Shown piece by piece: positions 9,180-20,840 of a stretch of DNA of 64,000 nucleotides. The notes beneath the pieces were generated by a model. It did not search any database and was not told the origin of the DNA. It saw nothing but the letters and a program-made list of their open reading frames with translations. Source of the DNA: Gymnopus androsaceus JB14 (taxonomy: Eukaryota > Basidiomycota > Agaricomycetes > Agaricales > Omphalotaceae); contig ML769387.1 in NCBI GenBank assembly GCA_009733575.1, forward strand, positions 1-64,000. Reading direction: 5' to 3'. Each line of letters begins with the position of its first letter. Position 1 is the stretch's first letter. The position numbers were made by a program, and so were the translations under genes.

Positions 9180-10541
9180 TCGTCGTACTATTTCTGGCAT
9201 TAGCCTGCTCGGGAAAGTGAGAGCAAAAGTGAGAGCAGAGTGACCTATTTAAAACCTGGTCATGACCATTGCATATAGAGCTAGCGTTCTGTCAGTGAAC
9301 AGATCAAAAATATTTTTAGTTCAGTTCAGTAGTTGAATAGGTTTTGATCAAGTACCTGAGTCTTGAGAATCCTTTTCTCGACAAGTTACATGTTGCAGCC
9401 CTTGTGCGCTGAGATTCGCGCGCAATTACGACCGTATGGTTTCTCCGACGTCCCAGAGATCGTTTGAAGGAAAGCTCGTCAAGTCACAATGGATGAAGAT
9501 ACAGTAGAAACTCGGTAAAATATACATCAAGAGGGTGGGATGCAATGTGAAGTTGGTCGCCTGAAGAAAGAGCTTCTTCATTAAACCAACATTTCCGAGT
9601 CAGCGGTCTGCAGAGCGCTCAAAAATGCGCAGCAAAATGCGTTGTTGAAACAACGCTATTTGATCTCGGCATAACCAAAAAAAAAAACCTAAGACTTTGA
9701 GCCATTGAGCTTGATCTCAATCGCCAAAAGTCCAGCCTTCTGACTGAAGGCTGGTAAAGTGAGTGATATCGTCTGAGAGCAAGGATACGCGTTCTTTCTT
9801 GTCAACGAGCACTTGCGAGCTGACTTGACTCATGTCAGATTACGAACATGGGATACTGCCCATTCACCTTTCGTCCGTGATTGTCATCATCTGTGGTAGG
9901 CCAGATAAGAAGCTCTGCTTGTTCATCCCTAGCGTGAATTTTCGCGAGTGGAAGCAGAAATTGGACGTGTTCAGTCACTTCTGGATATTGTAACGTGCAA
10001 GGCATACACGACCCTGTTTTCTCTGGGACGATAGATTCCTCAGGAAATTCTTGCGGGAGATATTCTACACTGTCTTTTAACGGAGGTCTCCAAAATCTGA
10101 GTGAGCTCCGCTCATTCTGTCAGGAAAGGAGGCGTGTCGCCCTCGATAAGCCTCATCTGTTGCATTTTTTTCCTCCACATATGAACGTCGATACTTGCTC
10201 TCGATTGGTGCGTCGAGGTCGAGTATGGACGAGTAGGATAGGACCAGGCTGACTACCGTCAGACACAACCCGCTTGTCTTCAGAATCAGAGAACGATGCC
10301 GTGGGAGAATTCCGGTCCGCAAACTTTCTCCTATCCTTGTCTCACTTCTCAAACTTCTTCATGCAAAGCACCGTCGACAGAGATCATAGCATTGTGAAGA
10401 ACACGAGCGTCTAAATCAGTCGAGGAGACTATAGACGCTGCGTCGTCTTCGAAAGTTTCTTTGTCAAATTTGGCAGCTGACAAGTATCTGTATCCCCAGT
10501 ACAAGACACAAGAGTAGATCTCTAATCTCGCAGCCGGCGAC
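9180..10541. other. Intergenic interval without supported gene
   Basis: About 1.36 kb between the GH7 promoter repeats and the kinase-like pseudogene. Only short frames without conserved motifs are present. No RNA gene or transposon boundary was recognised. Confidence 0.4.
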
Positions 10542-11206
10542 ATGAACGCACCACGCGTCGCCAAGGTCTGCGACTTTTTCACCGCGGACGATAGCTTGAG
10601 AGCGTACCTTGTCCATGGAATACATGACACCTACACCCATCCTAGCTCCAGACCTCCCTCAAAGAGCTGCACGGGCTCTGCAGTGGCTTCGTGGTCTTCC
10701 AGCTCCCGAAGATGCGAAGATCGGTCCTTTAGGAGACAGGTCGCGCACGCCATATGGTATTCCAGGACTATGAGGCGCCTCTCTCTTTCTCGAGCATAGA
10801 GGCTTTAGAAAGGTACATGAACATTGGTGCGCCCGTGCTTGTTGCATTTTCTTGAACATTCGCCATTCCGCTAATCGTGATATGGCTATGGCTAGGCTCT
10901 CCAGTAGATCCCGCCCAGATGCAGGCCGGACCCTATTAGCATTAGCCACGAGTCCGCTGGTCTTCACGCAGGCCGATATGGACGCGAGCAACTTCTTCGT
11001 CGATACGAAAGGTAACACGTGCCTTATCGACTTTGAAGACGTGGGACTACTACCTGTGTCTTCGCAAGTATACCATGTGTTCGAGCCACCCCTTCGCCAT
11101 CGAGGTCACCAAGTACTTGGATTGGCCGCGCTCTTCCAACATCAAGTCGATGAGCAGAATTGGTGGAATCTTGTGTATGATCGCCGACCCAACCTTTTGG
11201 TAAGTC
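10542..11206 (+). pseudogene. APH/kinase-like (aminoglycoside phosphotransferase fold) pseudogene
   Basis: Remnant of the large mushroom family of aminoglycoside-phosphotransferase-like proteins. Recognisable blocks in order are APRVAKVCDFF, MEYMTPTP, ARALQWLRGLPAPEDAKIGP, VFQDYEAPLSFSSIEALERY, then after a probable intron (10827-10918) LVFTQADMDASNFFVD and TCLIDFEDVGLLP, and finally TKYLDWPRSSNIKSMSR. The blocks lie in different frames: single-base shifts are needed near 10612, between 10735 and 10757, and near 11095. The N-terminal lobe is missing upstream. The catalytic-loop Asp and the following DFED are kept, but no continuous protein can be made. Confidence 0.75.
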
Positions 11207-11691
11207 GACCTATACTTGACATGGGTTTGACAAACATCTGTTATAGGTCTTCTAAGTTTTTGACATATAACCCTGCGAGTTCAAAGTACAGCTCAAACGA
11301 GTTAATTCTGCAATTCCATTAGTATCTGTTCTTTCGCCTACCGTTTATTATCACGAACCCTGCTTCTTCCCCTAACAGTTATCTCTCGAAAGCGAGCCGA
11401 AATGTACAAATGTATTGGACTTCAACTCTCCAAACTCCAAAGACTTTGGCCGTATAGATATAATTCTCTTTCGCATAGGGAGCTGCTCTTCGAGGTTAAG
11501 ATGTGATGTCATTGTGATATGCCAGTCGCTAAAATAACGAGGTTCAATTGATCTTGGTTTTGGATAGATTAGCGTGTACTAATATACATTCTATCGGTAG
11601 AATACAACGATAATACCTGGATATATAACTTAGCACAACATAATCAGAGCATCGGGCAATATACTAACGAACAAGGTATAAGAGTCGTATG
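11207..11691. other. Intergenic, AT-rich
   Basis: Between the kinase-like pseudogene and the 3' end of the amidophosphoribosyltransferase gene. It presumably holds that gene's 3' UTR. No features seen. Confidence 0.4.
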
Positions 11692-13739
11692 TTACCGCTT
11701 CCAGGTGTTGTGCAGACCAACAGTGTCATCCCCGTTCATGGCACCGCTGGACACCACTCCTTCACTGCTCTGAATCCCATTTACTGACGGAGCACCACCT
11801 CCGCCTTTACCCTCTGCAGGTCCCAGATCTCCAGTCATACTCACAATCTTGCTCCTAACATTGTCTGCTCGTAATGTTTCCAGATCAGAGAAATAATCCT
11901 CATCTACACCGCCTGTTACATAGTCACCGTCGAAAACCGAGCAATCAAACTTTGCGATGCTCGGGTTGAGGTGCCTTACCGACTCGATGAGGTCGGTAAG
12001 TGTTTGAAAAATGACCATGTCTGCACCAATGGCTTCGGCTACATCTTCCTCCTTGCGGCCGTATGCTACGAGCTCTGATCGCGATGGCATGTCAATGCCG
12101 TATACGTTTGGGTATCTGGTAGAATCATTTGAGACAGGGAAGTTCGATAGTGTGGTGGAACTTACCGAATTGGTGGAGCACAGCTCGCAACGATCACCTT
12201 TTTAGCTCCCACATCCTTGGCCATTTGGACGATCTCCTTTGAGGTTGTACCTCGAACAATCGAATCTGCCAATATAGTCAAGCAGACTTTCAAGTGCAGG
12301 GCAACGAGATAATTACCATCCACTAAGAGTACGTTTCTTCCCGAAAACTCAAGCGCCATGGCATTCAGTTTTCGGCGAACGTTTTTCTTCCTGGAACCAT
12401 TATCTTAACTTCGAATCACAAAGAGTGACAAGTGCGACCCACCTCATCTGCTGACCGGGCATGAATGAATGTCCTACCTACATATCGGTTTCTTGATAAA
12501 CCCTTCGCGATAAGGAAGATTGAGTTTTTGAGCCAGATTTAAGGCTGCTACTCGTGAAGTATCAGGAACCTGCAGATACGATCAGACTCTATTTTCTTCG
12601 AACACATTGAGTATCTTACCGGAATAACAACGTCCACAGAAATGTCATGTTGGGTTAGAACACGCTTCACTTCTTCTGCAAGCATGTCACCCATAGCCAT
12701 ACGACTTCGGTAAACACTGATTCCATCCAGAACTGAATCAGGACGTGCGAAGTAGACATACTCAAAGATATCGGGAGCAAAAGTAGCGGGCTCTGCGACT
12801 TGCCGGCGAGAGACGCTTGTACGAGTTATAATAATGGCCTCGCCTGTGGATACAATCAACATGTGGTGTAGTCGAGAACGAAAAAAACTAACCCGGCTTA
12901 ACGTCGTCCCATTCGGTAAATCCACTGGCAACAGCTACCACACTTTCACTGGCGAAAAGGTAGTCTTTTCCGGTCTCGGTCTTCCTTACTGCCATTCCTA
13001 CCGGTCGGATACCATTCGGATCTCTGAATGCAATGATCCCAAAGCCAGCGAGCATTGCAACACAAGCATAGGCTCCTTTGACTTGCTTCATCATGCCTCC
13101 GATTGCTGTAAAAATGTCTTCCTCATTGATACGAAACTTGCCAGTCTGCTGAAGATTATTGGCAAATATGTTGAGTAGGAGCTCGGAATCTGAGGAGGTG
13201 TTAATGTGGCGATGGGCTGTGGCGTCCATGTATTGCAGTAAAGAGGCCGTATTGATCAAATTTCCGTTCTAAAATTTATTTTTTGAGTACCCATGAAACG
13301 AAGTGAAAGATTGGTATTCACGTGGGCGAAAACTATACCATACGGTGAGTTGACATAGAAAGGCTGGGCTTCAGCATTGTTAAAACTTCCGGCAGTGGGA
13401 TATCTGACTGAAGATGAAAGATCAGGAACAATCTTGTGCGAAGGACAGGGAAGCGAGCTTCACCATGACCGACTCCCATTCCACCAATCAGTTTCCGGAT
13501 CGAACTCTCATCGAATATATCCCTGACCATTCCATTCGCCTTGCATTGAAAGAAGCGTCCTTTAGGTCCGCAAGTGACAATCCCGCAGGCATCCTGGCCT
13601 CTATGTTGTAACAAGGAAAGTCCTTCACAGATCTCTGGAGCGCAATTGATATTGGGGTCGTGTAAAAGTAGGCCTAGGATGCCACACACTAGAAAGATCT
13701 CAATACAATGACATCAAGACAGGAGCAGTAATTCTTACT
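11692..13739 (-). CDS. ADE4: Amidophosphoribosyltransferase (purine synthesis, step 1)
   Basis: Makes 5-phosphoribosylamine from PRPP and glutamine, the committed step of purine synthesis in the cytosol. It has an N-terminal glutamine amidotransferase domain with nucleophile Cys2 ([32 protein letters not shown]). A phosphoribosyltransferase domain follows, with the PRPP loop [14 protein letters not shown]. Exons fit as 13739, 13464-13688, 13322-13407, 12893-13268, 12620-12843, 12443-12569, 12317-12390, 12166-12265 and 11692-12115. The start codon is split A|TG by a 50-nt intron (13689-13738). All junctions keep phase except inside exon 12443-12569, where two extra bases interrupt the conserved [14 protein letters not shown] region (near 12493 and 12465). 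Without them the protein would be 544 aa, normal for the family. The gene is either mutated or mis-sequenced there. Confidence 0.9.
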
Positions 13740-14228
13740 CGTTCAGTTTTTTTGAAGCAGAAAACTCTTGCAAACGTGGTTGATAAAGAAGACATTTTTT
13801 AAAACCTGTTTTGGAAACTCAATTTTTTTTCATGTGCGCCACGTGGCTGTGACATAACGGCCGACGGGATATCCGTTCCGAACCGAGCCAGATCAGTACG
13901 ACGTGACGAGAGGGCAGCAATGGTCTAATCCGTTAGGGACGTATTCAAAAGTAAAATCCTAGGTGAAAGCTAACATGTTATTAATTTTGTGCCACTACCA
14001 CCGGGTGATTTCTCTATACTTACTCTTTTCAATTACTTGTCGTACAGTTGCGAACTTACAGTAGCATGGTCTTCCAGGGCGCTCTAAACCCGATGTTAGG
14101 AAAACAACTAGATGATTATGTAGCATCGAAGGTTATCGGCGATAGAGAAAGTAGTATACTAGTCGACTTTGGTATAGAAAGTATAGTAAACACGAAAAAA
14201 AAGCAAGAAACTCGACGGAGGAATAACC
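13740..14228. other. Intergenic, promoter side of ADE4 and 3' side of WOPR gene
   Basis: About 490 bp with no supported coding. A T-rich stretch lies just upstream of the ADE4 exon 1, including the ADE4 5' leader. No specific sites recognised. Confidence 0.4.
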
Positions 14229-15189
14229 CTAAGATACATGTCTAGAATTGAGCATATGTATGACACGATAATCCTCTGACATCCTGCCGCCTCGTTGGGG
14301 GTACACCGACCGTGGATGCAAGGCGTATGATCCTACAGTAGAGTGCAAGGATGGCAATGCGGGTGAGATCGCGCCAGACCCCTGGGATGGCGAGCTCGGG
14401 GGACTTGGAAGAGGAGCTAATTCCATGTCATCGCCGTCCCCTTTGGACCTTGACTTCCCCCCTCCTCGATATATACCGGGTGGGACCGTAATTTTGGACA
14501 GAATTGGATCGCGGTCAATTGTCGGCAGCGACGGAAGGTCAGCGTACGTGAAGTAGGCTGTGAGATGCCATTTTCGAGGTTTTGAATTCGGAGAAAGCAC
14601 TACCCATGCGGAATATGCTTGTTTTATCAATCCAGAGTGGGTCCCCCCGCTCCTATCTTGGTGTAGTAATGCACATGAACTAGGTGCAGAGCGTGTAGGG
14701 CCGTCCACAAAGCGGAAATTAGATGACCTAAAACAAGATATATTTAATGGTCCGATTCAACTCAAAAGAGAATGTATCACTATTACCGTTGGTTTTGTCC
14801 TGTAGAGTCTCCGTCTGACGGAATTTTCTCATCATAGAATAGATAAGGCTATCGTATAGTCATTAGGAGATGCTATAGAAGATTAGGTTCGAAATCACCT
14901 CCCGCATTCTCGATTGACCCCAGACGCGTCCATCTGGGTAAACGGGGATCAGGTCACTTGGACTTGGAGTTGTTTGGAAAATAGGCCTACCAGTCCATCT
15001 TTTCAAACCGGACTCGTCATCGTGTTCTTCCCAAACGAAGACACCTCCAGAGCGTATATGCATTTGACGCTCTACTTCGTTCAGCCGTCGGGAAATTGGT
15101 CGCAAAAGGCCTTGTCGAACCGCCTCGAACACGGTGTGTGCATCTCGGGCATCTCGCACGTGAAGACTGGGGTGAGTAGCTCGTTGCAT
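14229..15189 (-). CDS. WOPR (Gti1/Pac2) family transcription factor
   Basis: Fungal-specific DNA-binding regulator related to Wor1/Ryp1/Gti1/Pac2, which control morphological switching, nutrient response and development. Exons are 14991-15189, 14899-14933, 14787-14848 and 14229-14727, totalling 795 nt (264 aa). The first WOPR half shows DAHTVFEAVRQGLLRPISRR, LNEVERQMHIRSGGVFVWEE and KRWTDGRVWGQSRMRE. The second half shows SGLIKQAYSAW and WHLTAYFTYADLPSLPT. The C-terminal part is Pro/Ser-rich. The protein is short for the family, lacking the long Gln/Ser-rich tail of some members. It is transcribed divergently from Elongin A. Its target genes cannot be deduced. Confidence 0.9.
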
Positions 15190-15806
15190 GGTAGTAAAAT
15201 AGGGCTTGTAGAGAAGGGCTCGATTGGTTACCAGAGACTGGAGGATGCACAGACATAACCGAAGCTTTATATACCGTTCAGGCGCGAATGAAGGCGGAAA
15301 TTGCCAAGATTCGGTATACTTACCGGTGCGCATCGACGTGAATTTCTGTTGACCGAAATCGATGTGGGAGTATCCTTCTGTCCGGGCTATATTCATTCTA
15401 GGTACATATAACCGTTATGTCGGATTGTTGGCTACGTGTGGGTACTGATTCGCACTAAGGCCAGTTATTGACTGGCGTTTGCTTATAATGGACTCCGAGT
15501 CGAAGTTTGGACTCGGGAACTAGGATTCTAGGAAGTAAACGCCCAAAAACAGAAGACAGGAAGGAGATATGCGGCATCCTGAGGGATGTAAATTAGAGTG
15601 TGGATCAAAGCTGCTTATGTAGCAAGACGAGAACAGGAGTGAAAAAGTAAGGCGTGAACTCGAAGCTCAAGCAGCAAAACGGGGAGTCGGATGAGCAATT
15701 CCGGATCCACGTGGCTTTAATCGGTGATTCAATTACTTCCGGCGCCAGCACTTCGCATTTGCACACAACACTGACCCTGACATTTCTCTACGTCGAACCA
15801 GTCGCA
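15190..15806. promoter_or_regulatory. Divergent promoter region WOPR / Elongin A
   Basis: 617 bp between the start codons of two divergent genes. No TATA box stands out. A plus-strand frame runs from 15654 into Elongin A exon 1 without an upstream in-frame ATG, so the start at 15807 is preferred. Confidence 0.5.
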
Positions 15807-17089
15807 ATGAGTCCAGAAAACGAGGCCTCTGGATCCAATCGGCGTGTCCAAAGTCTTCTTCAAATCTGCCAGAGAGGTGGGCGCCACCTCCTCTTCCTAG
15901 AGCTGCTTTTGATTATCTATTAAACAGTTGCTGGAAACAATATAGAATGTAGGACTGCTGTATAAGTAATGGAATACTCTTGGAACTAACATTCATTTAG
16001 CCATTAGTAGCCTTGGGGAGCTGCCGTTCAGCTTGGTTTCTCCGATTCTCGAGCGGTGTTCACCGGAGCAGTTGTTGCGTATGGAGGATGCTTCGACAGT
16101 ATGTCCTTGCTTGATAAACTTGGTTGAAGACCCTCATCTGTGATATGATTCAATAGCATTTAAAGAAGGATACTGAAGGTGTGTTTTGAGAAAAGCTTTG
16201 CACGCAGGACCCAATTAACGTTATCACAGAACTATGGAGGTCTTTATGTGCCCGCACATATCCTACGATGATGGAACGCCATGAGGACACAATCGAGACT
16301 GTCCCAGACTCTTGGAGGTCGCATTTCTTTGTGAGTCTTGGTCGAGGTGTTAAGCTGTCAAATGTCAAGGCTTATGTTGCCCCAGGTCTTACGAAAAGCG
16401 GAGGCTAAAAGATTGGAGGAAGTAGGGTCTCGTATACGCTCACAACGACGCGAGGCAGAAGAACGTAAGAAAGAGCGTGAAGTGAAGTTCACAGATCGTA
16501 TGCCACCCCAAAAACGCTCTCGTGGAGGATGTAAGCTTTTGTTGCCTTTTCATCGTGCTTTTGACTTTGCTTATCTGATCGATTAGGGAATATGCCTGCT
16601 CAGCCAAAGTCTCTTTTCCAAAAAACGCGTTCAGAAGCTTCTAAAATGCAGAAGAACATTTATAATTCCCGTATGATACCTCCTATGCCCAAAGGGAAAG
16701 ACTATCGTACTACAGGGCCTACCGCCGGCAGTTCCCTCCTTTTGCCTCCGCAACAAAGTTACTCAAATCGAGTATCTGTTAACACGGTGATCCGACGCCC
16801 AATGAGCTCTACTGCGCGCTCATCGGGACCCTGCGCGACGCCCAATGCAGTATCCCCACAGCCCATTGCTCCCTCTCCCACAAAGTCCACGACCGTTCCC
16901 CTATCGAAACTTTCGTCATCAAGCAATAGCGCACAACTCACTTTCAGGAAGGACGCCCCTCCTACTACCCAAAGTTCTTCTGCTCCGATTGAACAGGCGT
17001 TCCCTAAACCTTCTTCTACGGCCAAGAAGGATCCCATGGCATCTCTTTTCGTGCCTAAACATCGTGCCTATTCACAACGGATGCGTTAA
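15807..17089 (+). CDS. Elongin A (RNA polymerase II elongation factor subunit)
   Basis: Elongin A acts in the nucleus as a transcription elongation factor and as the substrate adaptor of an Elongin B/C-cullin ubiquitin ligase that targets stalled Pol II. Exons are 15807-15876, 16001-16098, 16157-16178, 16230-16330, 16386-16530 and 16587-17089 (939 nt, 312 aa). VQSLLQICQRAISSLGELPF and the next helix form the F-box/BC-box-like region. They are followed by ELWRSLC, ETVPDSWRSHFF, the basic RLEEVGSRIRSQRREAEER and the family hallmark SLFQKTRSEASKMQKNIY. The C-terminal third is Ser/Pro-rich and low-complexity and ends in KHRAYSQRMR. The length is typical of fungal members. Confidence 0.9.
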
Positions 17090-17867
17090 TCTCATTCATC
17101 TTGATCTCTATTCCCTTACTCTCCTGGTTGCCCCATTCGCTCTCGTCTTACCGTTGGACTGTATCTCTACGTGTTGTTTTTATTCTTAGACATAGCGTGT
17201 GGATATGTATCACTGACATCACCCATTGTACTTCATTAGCATTTTCTCGCTCCTTGCATTTTTCTATAATATATTAGCCATGCATTGCATGTATTTCTAC
17301 AGCGTACAAATTATTCCCAGTTTGGTCTAACTTTGTTCGAGGGGTGTTGCGTTTGTTTTAGTAAAACTCCTCCCGTGAATGTGGATCCATTTCCTTGAAT
17401 AGGCACTCGAATCTCAATTGAATCTTAGGGACAATTGGCGTGTATCTCATGGACGAGAAATTCAACAAATTGGGTCCGGGCTCACACAGAGTCCTCGAAT
17501 GCTTGTCATGAAAATCTCGATCTCAAAACTCCACCAAATCCAAAAATTCAATGTTGACAGGAACTTGAGCGATGTCTAGTGAATGAATTATTGTAGATTC
17601 GGAAGGATATAGCAGATAGAGTGGTGTAGGGATGATACAGAACCTATGTAAATGGGTGTAATGCAATGCTTAGGACAACAAGGAGTGAGGAAACAATGTA
17701 ATGCACAGTTAGGGAGGGAAAAATGTCAAAAAAATGTCAACAAGAACAGCACACACGAAAAAAATCAGAAAACAATATGCAAAAAAGGTTACTACTTTGC
17801 ACACGAGTCGAGTCAACTTTCTACCCGGGCGATATGTCCTGGAATTGACATCGCGCACTCATTCAGT
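17090..17867. other. Convergent intergenic region
   Basis: About 780 bp between the stops of Elongin A (+) and the GID7-like gene (-). It should contain both 3' UTRs. Nothing else was seen. Confidence 0.4.
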
Positions 17868-20785
17868 TCACAACAGCGTGGCACTGGAGGAACTTGCCAT
17901 CCCCGTCGCATCTTCTACATCCCCATCCACCTGGCGTGTTTTCCCTTTCCCTTTTGCGCTGTAGGATACCGAATAGTGGGTATGCCTTGGCGCGTCTATG
18001 TTCGTTTCGCGCGTAGGTGCTTCCCATATCCGGATACTGTGGTCGTCAGCACACGACGCAAACATCCGTTCGTTCTTCGGGTTCCATGCTACCGAGTTGA
18101 CGCTCCCATCTTCGTGCCCTGCAAGCACCTCCAGCAACAGCCCTGTATCTCGATGCCAGACGTAGACGTTTCCATCTGCCGCGAGTATTAGTGTCACAAT
18201 TGTTCGTTCAAAAGGTGACACCGACCTTCACTGCCACTGGCTACAAAAGTACCATCAATCCCACCAAAGCAGCTCTGGATGATATGTCGCCCTTGTCGTT
18301 GACCTGTGAACTTGCGAGCTAATCGACCAAGGCGAAGGTCCCACAGGTGGATCTCCTATATAAATTTAATTATATCAGGCACTGAGAACGAGCGGATAGA
18401 CAGATAGCCAATGGAGACTCACATCTGGAGCGTGGTTGATCAAGGCGTACTGTGAGTCTTGTGAAATCTTCACGCTTGTAAGTTCGCCATCCAACTTGAC
18501 GGAACTATGATAGATCGGGATGAGAAAATGTCAGAAAAGGATCACTTGCCATGTAAAGTAGTAGTAGCAATGATAACAAAGCTTCCGACTTACGATTCAA
18601 CTTGTCTTGTTGAAAAATGGTAGACTATACATCGATGTTCGGTGGCCATGATTCCATTACCTGACGAAGGATTTCCCCCTGAATTCGATGTCGAATGATC
18701 CCCCGGTGTACCATTACCACGAGCTCCTCTCGTTGATGACTCTGATGAGCTTGGGGCTTGCATTCCGATAGTCACCACTCGTGAGAGATCTGGTGTAACG
18801 GCGAGGTCTGTTATCCGCAAGTCTGACAAACCCCATGAGAGCTTTTTCCTGCCCTCCGTATCCTACACAATGCAGTAAGCAGGCTGCAAACACGTCGTGA
18901 AACTGGCCCTTACCCATTGAATAATCTTGCGATCTAAAGCCCCTGATATGAACCCTGAACCATCCGGTAGCCAAGAAAGAGCGGTGATGGTCTCAGTGTG
19001 TTCATCCAATGTTCGCAAGCAGGTACCCGTCTAAGAGAAGCCTTGAGGGTTTGTATTGCATTGAAAGATGAATAAACGAACCTTGGCGTCCCATAACTTG
19101 ATAAAGTGTTCAGAGCCTGTGAGCAGCATGGAATCATCTAATGACCAGGCTAAACTATGGACCGCAAATGGATGTTCCTGCAGAATTAAATGTGCTTCCC
19201 ATTTCCTCGAATCAGACTACAGGTTGGTTAGTAAGGCAGATTCATACTACATATATTTGAGTTGGAACTTACTCCCATGTACCAGATTATGGCAGTCTTG
19301 TCCGCACTCCCACTGGCAAGAAACATGCCATCGTGGCTCCATTCCACATTCCAGATCTCATCCGCATGCCCAAGTAATATCGTCGTGGTAACTCCAGGAA
19401 ACCCGTCCTTATCACACATGTGGTCGCTGAATAGAGAGAAAGGTGTCGAGTCCGAAGGAGTGTTGTGATATATACATCTCCGAAGTTGATCTTCGTGTGC
19501 TTGTTGGAGAAGAGTGAGAAATCTTCGTTTAGGAATCATGACAGATGGTGGAATGAATCCTAAGCAGAACAAATACAGTTCATAAAGCAAAGCTATAGCA
19601 TAGCCTGAACGGTTACTTACGATGTAAATCCAGCAGTAGCTGTTGTCTCGATTGACCTGAAGCTCCATCCCAGCCTGCTCGTTGTCTGACGTCTTCCGGC
19701 TCAGTGCACATAATTAGGCTAGAAAATCAATCGTCAGTTGCATACCAAGACAGGCAACCATCCATATCTAACCTTGATAATGCATGTAGTTGGGCCGGCT
19801 CAGGACTTGATGGCGCTAATTCGGTTCGTAATACATGCAGAGCAGTAGTCGTCTTTTGAGCTTCCAATAACTCGAGATACTTCTGCTTATTTATCAGAAA
19901 CTTGGCATCCTGGAGAGATTGAACGTCATGAAATGTCCGGAATATGAACAAGTTGCACTCACCCATATACTCTCCTCATCCACAATGCCTAACCGCGTCA
20001 GTGCAGCTTCCGCCTTTGACCACTTTCCGTCCAATACATAGCCTCTAAATCGTTCAACTTCTGGCTGCTCCATCGAATATCCCGACTCTGCTTCCAAAGT
20101 TGCGGCTGATTCACTATAACAGAAAGAATTGGCGCGTGAATAGAACAAGCAAAGTCCCAGACTCACATGTACCCAACATCTCTTAGACTCTGTAGCAGCA
20201 ATCGCACAAATTCCTCTCTGTCCACATTTGAACCTTCATACAAGAGATGGCCAGGAAGATTGACCCTTGCAAGGGCACCTTTGCCATTCATTACTCCATT
20301 GCTTCCACTAGGCCCAACACCATTTCCATTAGCAAGGGGCATGAAACTATTTCCATTTGTGTGACCGTTACAGCCGTTGGACAAAGGACCAGCAATAGTT
20401 GACCTATCTGATTCTTCAGATTCAGTGAGACGCATAGTAGAATGTGGTGTGGAAGGATGAATTGGGCTGTCGATTCTTTGTCTTTTGCGAGCTCTTGGTG
20501 ATTCGGATTCGACGTCTAAGGAAAGTTAGTCATGCTTGGAATCAAAAAAAATCAAAAGTCGGTACCGATGGAGGGAGCAGATAAGAGCAAATCGCTAGTA
20601 TTACTGCTTTCCAGATGCTGCTGCTCCAATTCTGACCTGGACCTCGTCGCTGGGACAAGACTTGCGCCCGATATGGCTGGCAAAGAAGTTGATATTGGCT
20701 GATTAGAAGAAGATTGGATCGCTGTGGAACTCGGCTGGGTGGCTGCTGAAGATTCCAGAGCTATAATTCTTGTGGAGGAAGTCAC
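17868..20785 (-). CDS. GID7/WDR26-like LisH-CTLH-WD40 protein
   Basis: Homologue of yeast Gid7 and animal WDR26, a scaffold of the GID/CTLH ubiquitin ligase that in yeast destroys gluconeogenic enzymes. The N-terminus is Ser/Thr-rich. The LisH/CTLH region follows: DREEFVRLLLQSLRDVGYM, SAATLEAESGYSMEQPEVER, FRGYVLDGKWSKAEAALTRL, then ELLEAQKTTTALHVLRTELA. WD repeats begin with ILLGHADEIWNVEWSHDGMF and ASGSADKTAIIWY and end with VLAGHEDGSVNSVAWNPK and DDHSIRIWEAP. There are several short introns. The start is unsure: the first exon (20566 upward) is open to ~20840 without an in-frame ATG, so either a short upstream exon exists or translation begins at the ATG at 20435, still before the LisH motif. 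Confidence 0.88.
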
Positions 20786-20840
20786 TGAAGACTCGGACGG
20801 GTCCCGAGGCGAATGCCGGGAAATATTTGTGAGAATAGAA

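Noticed and set aside
11692..20785. A secondary-metabolite gene cluster around the WOPR factor
   Set aside because: Its neighbours are purine synthesis, Elongin A and GID7; no synthase, P450 or transporter genes are present.
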